A model generated the notes under the pieces. That model saw nothing but the letters and a program-made list of their open reading frames with translations, had not been told where the DNA came from and made no database searches. The position numbers and the translations under genes were made by a program. A stretch of DNA of 64,000 bases from Norana najaformis. Lineage: Eukaryota; Annelida; Clitellata; Crassiclitellata; Hormogastridae. This document shows, in pieces, positions 31,260 to 44,900 of this stretch. The stretch spans positions 12,871,803 through 12,935,802 of the forward strand of contig OZ029925.1 in NCBI GenBank assembly GCA_964023275.1. Direction: 5' to 3'. The stretch's first letter is position 1; each line of letters starts with the position of its first letter.

Positions 31260-34165
31260 TTATTAATTCTGAATCTTTATTTTTATTAATAATTTTGAAG
31301 CCTTAATAATAATAATAGTAATTAGAATACCAACGTTTTCATTCCTGAGGGATCACTTGTCTCGGGCTTTAAAAAATGATAGCCGTGGCGACTATTAGGC
31401 CTTTTATCTCTCTAATAATAATTTTATACCACACCCTTTTGATATAATGCATCGGGTGGGCCGAAAAAATATTACATGGTGCTCCAGAAAATAATAACAG
31501 TGATGACTCAGGCCACTGATGTCTATTAATAAAATTGGATTGATGCAGCTTCGACTGGTGGCTTACAGCCGACTGCGAATCAGGCGAGACTTCCGGTAAG
31601 GCCAGAAAGAGTTTGTTTACAATGAAATTAGTGGTAAATTCGACAACTTTACAGATTTCTGTCAAGAAATCCATTACGTAACTGAAAAATGTAATGAAGC
31701 CGATAGATTTCTGTCACTTAATTCGCAATCTGTAAGCGGGTTTTAAATAATTAATTGGTTATTGCTGAAAATTCAGTGTTGAATGCGAGCGGTGTATAGG
31801 CACTATGCCTATGTATACGACTCTACCCCTAATCCCTCCAATATGGCCGTTCACTGCACAGCACGAAGCAACCATCTCAAAGCGTAAAGTCAGTAGCGAA
31901 ATTATCAAAAGTACTTTAATAATTGAAATACTTTAATAATTGAAACAGTTTAATCTAGAAATCACTGTTTGAATTGATTTTAGAAATATTGCCCTTACCG
32001 AGCGATAATCCGAACTTTCACCGCCCATTAGCTATCCGGTTGCTATAAATAGAGATCACTGACTCCGGCTATTTGTTCATTTGTTCATCTTGCAGAACTG
32101 AAAAAGTCAACCACGCAGCCAGCAGCTGTTTTTACATTTCTTGTGATCGAACGTTTTTATGTCAATACTTATTCTATGCTGACATCGCATTTGTTTTCAT
32201 TTCATTTAGACGCGTATAGTATTGATTTTCTTAGATTTTTGCTTTTTAATGTTTAGTTTAAGATAGGGTAGATAGTCGAGTATCAAGATAGAGTAGGCCT
32301 AAAGACATAGATTATATATGTCAAAGAAATTGACATTAAGAAAGTTTTTTATGATGGCCTAACTGTGGTTACTATGTATTTCGTGTAATACAGTTTCCTG
32401 TAGTTTTTGGCTCAGTCATTGGTATCTGGAGGGAGGGAACCTTGGGGTCCAGACCCAATGAGTCAAAGACCTTCGCTCTTGGGATTAGCGCAGATCCGAT
32501 GACATGATGACATGCTGATCAGTGACTACAGACTTTACCCTGTCGATGGATACCGAGTATCTTACAATAAAGAGTTTCTCAAGACTGATTTGTTAACCCA
32601 AATATGTTATAAAGAGCAGCACCAAACATTTGTAGCCTCCAATGTGATCAATTTCATACTAAGTGCTTCAAAATGCTTTGGCTTTCGAGGCTCCGCCCCG
32701 CACCCCGCTGGAGAACCTTCAGTCGACGCTCCTCCAGATAGTTCAGTCCTAAACCCCTCACTTTCAATATAAGTAGACCTATCGGGCGATTTGGCTAAAG
32801 ACGCGTACGCCGGTATGCATAGTCTAACATTGATGTATGTTGTCAGCACAACAAACAATTGAACCATTTATTTAGATTGCATCCAAATGCACATCATTAA
32901 ACTCATCTGTTATATACACTAGACAACGTCAATTAACTAGTCAGATGTAGGTCTATATTGAACAATGCAGTAGGTCTATACAACACTGACTCATATTACA
33001 CTATGATTATATAGCAGGCCCTTACGACAGCCCATTATATGCAGTAGCATGGGGCCCACCGTGTACGTTGTGCTTAGGGCCGCCGAGTGGCTAATCGACC
33101 CTGGTCGCGAGGTCGCGAGACGAACTGATACAAGATAACGAGAGGACGAGAAGTTGTGTGAAACCCGTAGAATGACACGCCCGCAATATCCATTGCCTGA
33201 ATTCAGACGGTTTGTGTTCCAAGCTGAATTCTAGGAGGGAACTCACCCATAACGAGACGAGAAGGAAGACAGACTGAAGCAGGCATACCAGGAAAACAAC
33301 CAATACAGGCAGATTCCAAGTCGAGTTACCCAGAAACGGAGTTGAAGCGGTCGGCATAGGGCCTACCGAATCATATTTGCTTGTTGCAAAACGCACAAGC
33401 CGGAAACGATTGAAGCGCGAAGGGGCTCCTCGTGCGAACAGGGAAAGTATGCAGAGAGGTGTATAGTCAGCGTTCCAAATGATATCTCTACCTGCATATT
33501 TCGAAGCAGAATTTATTAGGTATGTTGGTCGACGATGGTGGTAGGTCCAAAGTTAAGGGATGTAGGATGATGGTGAAGACTATTGCGGTAAAAGAATGAA
33601 CCCTGTTCTGGGAAAAGGCAATTCTGAATCGAGAATAGAAGGGGCATTGAAGTGGGTGGCTCTGAAATGGGCTGGATTCACCCCCGCCCCGCCATGTTAT
33701 GTACAGACAGCAACCGATAATAATTGTAGGGCCTAATAGAATTCTCTGAATGATTCAGTTATCGAATAGCTTCCTTACCGACTGCGTGTTTGAATGAATG
33801 AACTGTGATTGAATGATTGAAACATTCCCAGACCAGCCAAAACTCCAAGTCGAATTATTTTGAGGCTATTTCGTGGTGGAAATTATAAATGAAGAATGAA
33901 TGAGCTTTGATTTAGCTGATTGATTGAAACATTCCCAAACCGTCAACACCTGCAATTCTGAATATTATTTATTTTTAAGGCTATGCATCAATCCGTCAAA
34001 ATATCCGGCTTAGTAGTCAGAAGATTGTTACGTAGGTTAAGTTTCGATTTAGCGCAGCAGGGCAGATTGATCGATCATCCGTGCAGCACATCATCGCTCA
34101 AACGCAGGAATCTGGTGGCAGAGCGGATAATCTCTCATTAGTTCCTGTCGCTTTTCAATGCAGAC
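31260..34165. other. No gene recognised
   Basis: Mostly single-copy-like sequence. AATAATAAT-rich sequence abuts the LTR to 31325. Two related units near 33790-33870 and 33893-33985 share GATTGAAACATTCCCA and AAGGCTAT or GAGGCTAT. Confidence 0.4.
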
Positions 34166-34167
34166 AG

Positions 34168-34320
34168 CGGAAGAAACGACGGACAGATGATGAGACACGG
34201 ACACAGAAGACACACGACAAACGGGCGGGAGACAGAAAGACAGACAGAGAGAGACAGACAGAGAAAGAGAGATAAGGAGGGAGACAGAGATATAGGGCGA
34301 GAGACAGGTACACAAAGAGA
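34168..34320. repeat. GACA-rich repeat
   Basis: AGACAGAAAGACAGACAGAG and similar, degenerate. Confidence 0.8.
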
Positions 34321-34434
34321 CTGATAGACAAACACGGAATAAGATAAAAACATGCAGATAAAAGGAGAAAAGCGAACACCAAGCAGAACCACAGACGCAA
34401 TAGTTCATTTATTTTAATATTGCACCTACTCTGT

Positions 34435-34615
34435 GCTAAAGATAAGTAAATCTGAATTCGAGGCACGAGACAAATGCACACCATAACCTGTCCAGGTTGT
34501 TTCACAGAGTCCACTAAGCAGGCTCAAACCCACAGTTGTTGGCTCTGGTTCACTGAACCAGCTGAATCAGCTATTTCACTGTCCATCTGTTTGTCTGTCT
34601 GTCCAACTCTTTCTT
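34435..34615 (-). mobile_element. SINE family B copy
   Basis: On the minus strand: GTTTGAGCCTGCTTAGTGGAC, CTCGTGCCTCGAATTCAG, and an AT-rich tail with AATATTAAAATAAATGA. It matches 56583. Confidence 0.55.
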
Positions 34616-34619
34616 TCTG

Positions 34620-35980
34620 TCTGTCCATTTGAATGTTAGTCGATAAACAACAAACTGCCAATATTTCTATAATTTACTAAATGCACCAAACGGTCAGAGC
34701 CAGTTTACAATTCCTGTCAAATCACAAATGAATTCACATAAAAAACTGCAAAATGTGTTTAACTGATACAAGAACTAGAAATGGCTTAAAATGCAAAATA
34801 GTAAAATATGACACCAGCATTTAAATATGATTTTTATTTTACTCCATCCAGTTGAAGTTGAAATAAACCTTTTGCCAAAGACACCCTTTTCATTTTGTTA
34901 TCCACTCTGTAATAACGTTTCACCACAAAGTCCCATCAATCTCCATTCCGTCATCTACTGTGGTGAATTGGCTAAAACTGAAAAAGATCCCCATTTGCTT
35001 AACATTGTGAGGTCTAGCCAATGGAACGTACCACAAAGTAGGAACTCTTTTCCTGTCCAAGGTTTCACCATTCTGATACCTACCAGCTAAACAAAGGCTT
35101 AAATCCAACCAAGCCCTAGAATAACTTTTCAGATGAGGCTCGTGTTTCAGTAATGTTCCACACTGGTGTCCAATCACTCATCGAGGAAAACCCTGCAATG
35201 GTGACTTCATTCTGTTTTTCAGGTTCAATCATCCTACCACAGAAAAACATCTTTCTAACCCTTTCCCTTCCATTCTCTCCCATGTGCTGTATAGCCAATC
35301 CAGTCCCAAGAACCTCTAAATTTAAAAATCCACAGATCAGAGATTCGATTCTTTCTGCAGTGTTAAACGAGATTTGAAGCACAAACAGCCCAAGTGAAAC
35401 AAACAATTAAGAACACTGATGATGCAGCAATTCATTTGTTCAATTAAAAGTCTTAATTCAGAATGAAAATGTGCACACAATGCTTTGCAATGGTTAAAAA
35501 CCTGAAAGCAAAATTAAACGACAATTATAATATCACTTTCTGTAAAAACGATAATTGCAGCAACAGCGTTCACCTCTGTCAACAAACTGACAAACGCCTC
35601 AACACCCAAACGAACAAACACTTTTTTGCCTACACAAGGCGATTTACAGAATACGATTGCAATAAATTACTTTATATGAAACAGGAGTTCGAATTATGGC
35701 ATGTTGTGCGACTAAATAAAACCCAAATTTAAGCTCTGTTATGCATAAACTTAAAGATACAGTTCAACTTCGCAGTCATTGGCACGAGTGCAATCCATTC
35801 GGGAATGATGATGCGTTACCTAAGAAAACTACGGTGTTAATTAAAATGCAATAATTTTTCTCATACGATGCAACAGTTTTCCGTAATAACTTAAAATAGA
35901 TCATTCTACACCACTGTTTCTATGTCGCTCTTCACAAAGAGAATTTTTCAATGGAGTTTTAAAGCATTCAGTCTTGGTCG
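34620..35980. other. 3' flank or 3' UTR of FBXO11
   Basis: AT-rich; no other gene recognised. Part of it is probably the FBXO11 3' UTR. Confidence 0.4.
34833..34838 (-). terminator. Possible poly(A) signal for FBXO11
   Basis: AATAAA on the minus strand, the first exact hexamer I found downstream of the FBXO11 stop codon, about 1.15 kb away. No supporting downstream element was identified. Confidence 0.25.
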
Positions 35981-35982
35981 CA

Positions 35983-38900
35983 TCATTCGCCGACGAGTGG
36001 AGTGTTGGATTCGATTGGAGCTGAAGAGTTGTAGATGGTGTCGTTGTCGTGTGAAATGTTGTCGTGTCTCAGCTGACATGGAGACTCGAGTGTACCAGCC
36101 CCACAGTCACAAAAGAACCTACATAAATGTAACTTACTGTAGCTAGACATTTATATAGCACCTTAGGATTGTATGTGTGGTTATATGTATTTCTATACTT
36201 CACTGGGCCTGCCAACATTGCATCCATACCACCAAGTGGCCATCCAATATTCTGCAGTAATGTAACAACAGATTTACATAAAAACTTAAAAGTACTTTTC
36301 GAAAGTTTTCCCCGTGCCTAAATGATACTGGAGTCGTCCATTAATGATGTCTCCAGAGGGGTGACAGGAAGGGTCACCCAAATGCATACAAGGCAGAGGG
36401 TGGTTATGCACAACGTGAACATCAACATCTAACTTTGGTATGCCCCTTCATTTTAGTACAGCCCGTGCCTTAAACACCAACTTCTGTCAGACAGCTGACA
36501 ACCTGCGCAGCACTGGATCTAATTAGAGTCCCTTAGCCAGACATGGCAGTATCAAAGTACTCCACCCCGTAGCATAGTTAGCCGTGCAAGACCAATAGGT
36601 AGCCTAATCTAGGCTTTAGTACTTCACTGCAAAGGTGGATGGGGATGTTAACACCAAATGCGTACAACAGGGAGCAAGGGTTCCAAAGTAAATAATTTTT
36701 TGTGGACTCTGACATGATACTCAGTAATACACCAACTTTACTAAAGTGACATCAAAATATAACTAATATCGATAGCATTACTTAAGATAATCGGTAATAA
36801 CATATTAATTATTAATATGTTATTACTGATTTACACAATCTGATTCTTGCACAATCATTAACGACACTTAAGAAGAATCAGTAATATTATAACATGGTTG
36901 ATATGTGATGACCAGTGATATTTTAGGAAACTCACTAAAAACCCCATACCTGTCGTGCCTGATGAATTCCACTCTGTGTCCTACATGACATGTTTCGGCA
37001 CAACTGATGCAGATTGCATTGGTCTCTGTCGTTTTACAAGTGTGGCACCTAAAGATCACCAAAGGTCAACTTATAATCCCACCACAATCACCAGCCTCAA
37101 TTCTTTTTCCAAATACACAAATCCAGTTATGCCCATTGAATAAGCAATCCAAATAAGATGATTTTTAAGCTTTGTCCTTAAAGAAATCCTTAGATCAGTG
37201 ACAGAAATCCGAGTAACTAACTAGACCTGGCTCAGGGTACAGCAAGAATACAAGTGTCCAACGATCGAGTAGAACACTTATGAGTTTGTGAAGAGAACAA
37301 GGAGGAAAAGGTAGGTTGGCCAATCTACAAGCAATTTACATGTATTTAGATACACCAAAGTCTCACTGTTACACGAATTCCGACATAACACCAAAGTCTC
37401 ACTGTTACACGAATTCCGACATAACATAACACCAAAGTCTCAGTGTTACATGAAATCCGACATAACACCAAAGTCTCACTGTTACATGCTTCATTACAGC
37501 ACGAATTCTGACATGACACGGTCAGAGGCATGGATCCCAAATTTAGCCGAGCTTTAAAAAATGTCCTCATTACAACACAATCTCATTACAAGGCAGTTCT
37601 TGATATAGTCTTCTAACAAGGTTTGGAGTTAGTATCAAGGACAATTAACACAGCAACTGTAAGTACATTTGAACCTCCTTATAATTCCATCTCTGGCTGT
37701 CATATCCAGATCAATCTTGTAACAACGCTGTCATTCTCTAAAGCTAAATTAAATTTTAGATCCTTGTCCTTTAACATGTCATGTAAGAATTCACATTACT
37801 ATAAAGCATGTTGCAAAGAGCGTATGTCTCAAAAGTGTTGCTGTGCAAATACGGAATTCTTTTCTTATGGTACCCTACCCAACATAATCGTACGAAGAAC
37901 TTGCCTGTAGAAATCGCTCATCGGAAAACTTGTGTAGCTTGACAGTTTGTAGAGACACTGATTGCTGTCGAGGGCTTTCTTCACGAGATTCTGGTTCCCA
38001 TAGACCACGTTACCTGCAGCACAAAACAATACAACAAACAACTAAAAAAACCTTAACAAAAGCCACTGCATACACTCTCAATGTTGGTTAACAGGCATAC
38101 ATTTTCAGAAAAAACGAGTACCAACTAAATAGTAGTTTCCTGGCAGATGACCTCAAAATGCCGAGTACTTGGCTGTAAATATTGAGTACTGGCTGCCAGA
38201 TTACTTAATTAACCTTGAATATCTCCATGTACTGGCAGAAAATTTAAGTAATGCTCAGTACTTTTTAGTACTGGTTGAATACTAATTGCTTGGCAGATGA
38301 CTTAAATCATCTGATCATCTGCTAGTACTCAAAGGAACTTGTGATTAATTAAGTAATTCCAACGTAACTTTTGAATAGTTGCCTGGCAGATGACTTGAGT
38401 AACAACAAGTACCTTTGAGTACTGGCTGAATGCCGGTAGCCAGGCAGATGCCATCAAATCTGTTGTTAAAGATCTTGTTCCATTCCACAGTAGCAGTTGC
38501 TCCATTCGTTATTTCGATTCCAGCCGCCTGGCCATCAAATATCCGGTTGCTACGGATAGTTGGGTTGCTGTGGTTACTGATGAGAATACCAGATTGAGCA
38601 TTTCGGAATATGTCGTTGTGTTCCAGAACACCTGACAACAGATAAAACGGACGACAATGATGATGACGGTAGCACTTCTGAGAGATACTTGGCAATATGT
38701 TAAGAGTCTTCATACATACATACATACATACATACATACATACATAATAAAGAGACATGCATAGCCTGAGATTTTAGTATAAAAAGACATACATAGCCTG
38801 AGATTTAAGTCTGATGTATGGCATGTTTATCTCTATTATTGTTATACATTCATACATACATTCATACATACCTACACACAGACAAACATGCTGCCAACTA

Positions 38901-41900
38901 AGCCCTCCATGCCTCTGGAGCCGAGACAGGAGTACAAACTCGTGCAGAGTTACATGTTCTGTTGCTGGCATGCTGTCGAAATCCATAACCAACAACAAGC
39001 CTGACGAACTGAATCACTTCGCGCCATATCCCATTCCACACCAAATGAAACACACAGAAAAACCATACGATACTCTATGCATGCTACCTGTGACATGAAC
39101 TTCTTGCCCTTTCTCTGCCTCTATTTCACCAGCGCTTCAGACCATTCTATTCAATCGGTCCATTCAATTGGTCTATTCAATTGGTCTGTTCAATCGGTCT
39201 GTTCAATTGGTCTTGTGTTGTCCGGCTGTTAGTACCTTTTAGGAGTCATCTTGAAGAGGTGCTAAACAAATGTGCACTTACAGTTTACATCTTTTTTACA
39301 TCTTACAATTACATTTTATGATTTTGTCATGTTCTTAAAAGGAGATATATAAATAGCAAGACACATACTCAAACACATACGCAAAGACAACCCAATTTCT
39401 TCACAGTTAGGCCAAAAAAGGAGTGGCATAAGACTGGCGACTTGCCTTTGCCGTTGTTGAAGATGCAGATTCCCCCGTCTCTGCCATCGTGAATTTTGTT
39501 GTACCTCAGCTCTGGGTTTCCCTCCGTCTTAATCCAGATGCCAGCCATCGCGTTGTCAAAGATCTCATTGTGTTCGATGATTCCGAGTCCTCCGCTGTAG
39601 ACGAGGATTCCTCCATTGTGTCCACCCCAGATCTTATTATTCTTGATCATCGGATTGCTTCCAGTTCTAACAGAATCACAGTTCCATCACTAAGCTCATC
39701 TGATCTTGTCACCCAATCTGAGGTGCACAGTGTCAACTGTCAAGCCCAGAGGTCAAGGTACAAATCGTTTTTAGGGCGAAAGCACTTGTGCCCCCTAGGA
39801 AATTTGGCTATAAAACGAGTACATCAGCTGTAAACTATCAGTGGCTAGATCAGATGATGAGGGAGAGGACTGGACACCTACCTTCACGTGCCAAGACTAT
39901 GAAAAATAATGTCATTAACACACAAACCTGCACTATCAATGTTAAGCTCAGCCAAATGGCACTGTGTCACTCAGCCATCACCACATCATAGAATTGGCGA
40001 CCACATCACATATTCACATATGCAGCCACTGTACCACGTTCATGGTCATCGGGTCACAGATGGCCGATTCTTCAGCTGACAGCTGAACAAAACTGGTCAC
40101 ATCACAAAATCAGCCATCACATCTAATCTAATCATCTAGACAACATGGCCAACTGTGTGATATATTGGCCACTGCTCTGATGGCTAAATAATACAGGTCA
40201 CCACATCACACAGTTGGCCATCAGTCCCACACCGTTAGCCATCAGTCGCACACCGTTAGCCATCAGTCCTACACCGTTAGCCAAAAAGTCTAATATACTT
40301 TAAAGCTTTAAAAATGCATCATCAAGCGAAAGGCAAGCGATCGGTCGTACCTGATCTGAATCCCGGAATACATGTGATTGAAGATGTCGTTGTCCTGCAG
40401 GGTGCCATGTCCATTGTCATAGAAATAGACGCCAACCTACAAAGAATAAATTCAAATCCATTTGTAATTCAGAATTCATACAGGACATCATTATAGGGGT
40501 ATCAGTAATGGGTTTTGAACCTTGCAGAATTCCATGTCCTTTGTCACAGAACAATCAAACATCATTGTATGCATATGGGTATTTATATAGCGCCTTACAG
40601 ACCCTCACAAAAGCACTATACTATAATGATTATAATCAATAAATGCTGTATTCTTTGGCCCATTCGAATATGAGATCAGATCATATAAGATTATTCTTAG
40701 AATAAACTGGATTCGATTAGAATATATGATATTGGATTAGAAGCAGTTAGACTTGATTAAACTAGACTAAATTAGGTGAGATTAGACATCGTTAGATGAG
40801 ATAAAAAGGCCAGTTCATCGCTTGCCTGTTTTCCGCTGTGTATTCGATTGTGACGTAGAATCGGTGTGCTGCCTGTTGTTACCCAAATTCCGGCCAATGC
40901 GTTGCTAAAAATCTCGTTGTCTTCAATCAGACCCTGACCTTTCTCGTGCTAGAAATAAAGACAGCCATCAAACTACGAATCATCACAAACAGCAGCATAC
41001 TTGTTTGCCTTGTAACATATTTTTTGGTAAAGGTAAGGGTAATAGGTTTGTTTACACGCCTCTACAGAAATTCCTCAGAAGTGTGATCCCAAACACAAAG
41101 GATCATCTGGCTGTGGCGCAAACACAATCATCACAGCAATTCAAAAGAAAGATCGTCTATTGAGGCACTTGACTATTCTCTGAAATGTCTCCTTGCAAAG
41201 ACCCTCTCCTGACTAATACATGTAATGGAAAATAACAGCTTCCTATTAATTCATGGAAAATTCCCTGAGGTTATGCTGTTGAAAACCACTCTGCTGTCAT
41301 TCTTATCTGGGTTAAATCCCTTTTCCAGAATGTATGGATACAAAAGGGCACTTTATGAACAGGCTGTTAACAACTGCTCATCTTCCATAACCTGTCTGCC
41401 AGTCTCTGGGTCCTCACGGAGCTCAACTGCTTCTGTGATTTCAGAATGTGGTTTTGCATAGAAGCAATAATTAATTGATGCTGTTTGCATAACAGTAATA
41501 ATAAAGTTTGCAGATCGGATTGAACTGGATGCTATGGCAGAGGATGAGGCCAGATTTTCAGCTGGGTAATAATAATATCTTACGATGTAGATTCCGCCAT
41601 GGTTGCCGTGGTGGATTTTATTGCGTCGTATGATTGGATTGCTTCCAGTGCGTATCTGGATGCCAGCCAAAGTATTGCTATGGATATCATTTTCCTCAAT
41701 CAGCCCTTGTCCGTCGCCGAAGATGTAGACTCCGCCCTGGTGACCACTGTAGATCTCGTTTTTCCTTCACAAACAAAATCAACTCCACACCATCACACTA
41801 GGCTGTGGAAATTGCATTCTCTACAGTAAGCAAAGACCTTGGAAACTAAAGCTTCCCTTGCCCCATAATGGCATGTAAGGCACCCATTTCCTGCTTTTTG

Positions 41901-44900
41901 GCCATTGAGCCAGCAGTGGACAAATCCCAAGATTGTGGGCATGGACCCAGTGCATTAAAGGAATGGTGTTTACTTCCCAGCCAATGCCAGTACCAAATTA
42001 TACTGTTGGTGACAAAGACAAAGTGCATGAGCAACTTGCCCACAGTTGTTACACAGAGCCCACTCAGCAGGCTCAAACAAGCAATTGTTGGCTTAGAGAC
42101 CAAATGCAATGCCGAATATACGACCATGTCTCATAAGCAACTTGACAGAAATGGTCCTGTGACAAAGGAGTTAGACTAGAGAGACAGAGGAACATTCCTG
42201 AGATATGGAGTGGGTTGGAGTTGAAGAAACCTTCAGGTGAAGCTTAAACACAACCACAGCAACACAGTTTTTATTAAACACCCAACACACACACAATAAA
42301 ACGCACGCACAACATGCCGACGCCTCTGCTGTGATTTCGTTGTTGTGCAAGATCGGATTGGCGTGGTTCTTAACAAACACAATGCAAGCACACACACACA
42401 TACCAGATCGTGGGATGGCTGTTCGACGTGATCCAGACTCCGGCAAAGTTGTTGGAGTGGATTTTATTCTCGGAAAAGTGTCCGCGGCCATTCTCGTGGA
42501 CGTAAATTCCGCCCGTCTGTCCATTGTGTATCTCGCATTTTATCACCGTCGGATTGGCTCCAGCTTTCACTTCAAAGCCGGCAATTCGGTTGTCGTGTAT
42601 GTTGTTGCACTCAAAGTAACCCTTCCGAAACAAAAACAACACTTTTCTGATAAATGCCTAGTTATGCTAAACAACAGGGTTCAAATCATGTCTGAAAAAC
42701 CATCTTTGATAATGCTGTCTATTCAGTAGTGCACTGGGTCCATAACCCAATGATTGCTTGTTCAAGCCTGCTCAGCAGACTCAGTGAAATGACCCTGAAG
42801 GAGCTCTCACAACTCACATTAAGATTTGTCTGACGATATGTGTTTAATAAGTGCAATAAATAAATAAACATCAATTGTTGAAACCTTAATGGCTACATTG
42901 GAAGAAATTTAGAGACAATGGGAGAAATCCAGCAAGACAAGGAGTTACAGTCCAACAATATGGTGAAAAACCTGGACAGCCATGTTGGCAGAAATTTGGA
43001 AGAGCTTGGACCAATTAATGGAAATCTTGAAAAAATTCAGAAGACATCATTTCTTCAATTCGTTGTACAAATGCAAATCAATGAAGCTAATAAGACTTGG
43101 GCTCTAGGTTGGTTAATGACCCATGAAGGATTGAACTACATACCCAAATGTTAAAAGGGTGAGCACTTGATCATTCAGCCAACTGTAACGGAAATGAGAG
43201 GTTACAGTCACTACGTAAATAGCCAGGTACATACCAGGCCAAAGTCAAAAGCAAAGACGCCAACATCTCTTCCGTGATGGATTTCATTGTTGCGCAAGAT
43301 TGGATTGGCATGGTTCTTCACCCAAACTCCAGCCAATCCATTGAAACAGATGTCATTGTTCTCGTAAAGGCCCTAAAAAAGCCATAAAACACACAAGTCT
43401 AACATAATCGGAAAACTTACTGTTATTGTGATGCACAAGGCATACATCGACAGTCACTTCTAAGCAAAGCCACATTCCAAAATCACAATCCACTGCACAG
43501 AACCAGACAAGAGCCAGAAGGCTGAAGAGACCGACAGACAGGCTATGGGGATAAGCATCCAAGAAAGAAGAGATTTTAACCTAGACATGTCATTTGAGGT
43601 TGCACAATACTCTAGTGGCTAGTATGCAGGGCTGTCAATGCAGAGGTTTGTGGTTCAAATCCATGCCTGGGCAGAAAGACATCTCAGACTTCAGCTCCAT
43701 CTGCACCCCCTCACTAACTTGGCTATAAAATGAGTGCACTAACCACACACTGTGGTTGGGATCATCAGGTGGCAAGGACACAGGGCTGGCCACCTGCCCT
43801 CACATTGCAAGACTAACATTTCAGACCCTAGCTGCCTCTTGAGTTTAGCTTAAGAGACTGCTCTTCTTCTACTCCTCTAACAGGAAAGGCTGCAACGTCC
43901 CTACAGCCAAATCAGCACAAACAAACGTAATAATAAGATGTTGGTAGTACTTACCTCGGCATAGTCGGTGATGTAGAGTCCCACGTTTTCACAGTAGCTG
44001 ATGTCGCAGCTTTTGATGTGTGGGTCGGCACCACAGCCTTCAACGCAGACAGCCGCCCCAACTGACAAAAGCGACAACAACAGACAGCTCAACGTCAAAA
44101 CCCAGCTGCAAACTGGCAACAGGAACATTGTGAATAATTAAGTCCAGTATATCTCTCTAAAGAATCAAAGGTCAAGCCAAACCTCGGTTCATGATCAATC
44201 CAGTCAAAATGCAGAATAGCAACCAAACCCTGGATTCAAACCCTGGAATTATGTAGCTGACCCCTCCCCTAGGACGGATTAATTCCAGCCAGAACAAAAG
44301 AAAAAGAGAATTATGTAATAAATCATTAAAATTATGTTTTTATTGACCTCCATTAAACAAAATCCTGGACTCAAACCCTCGACATGCTAAATTATTCACC
44401 ACATTCCTGACGCCAGCCAGTTGGTGGCAGTAAGCGCAAATGAATGATTCTTTTCAATTGGTTGCGAAGTCCAATGCTTTCTTGTGTTTAGTCGTCTTAT
44501 TACATCCTCATTTATAGTGTATATCCAGAGTAGCCTAGGTATTCCTTTGTTAATCTTTCCTTTGAATCTTAAAGGCACCGCCTTGTTCGGGATCTGGTCA
44601 TCTCGATTCTTTCTACATCACCATGCATCTAAATAATCAGAAACATTAATCATTTAAATAACATTAATTTTTAATGGCCTTCCCATCACATACAGGCTGA
44701 CTGCATCTATTTTATCCAAAAAAGTGATTGGAAATAGTAAACCAGCTCGAGATACTGACCAACGGATGAACTACGGATGACGCAGTGATCGAACGTGGGT
44801 GAGCACATCTCCGTTATTTCCAGAGCATAGTGTTTGTTGAACGGCAAGGAACCAGAAGGAGGCGAATACTATGAACATCAGAAACAGATCAAAGCTCTCA

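Noticed and set aside
36868..37062. Isolated zinc-finger mini-gene on the minus strand
   Set aside because: It is exon 18 of FBXO11 (UBR box), joined in phase to exons 17 and 19.
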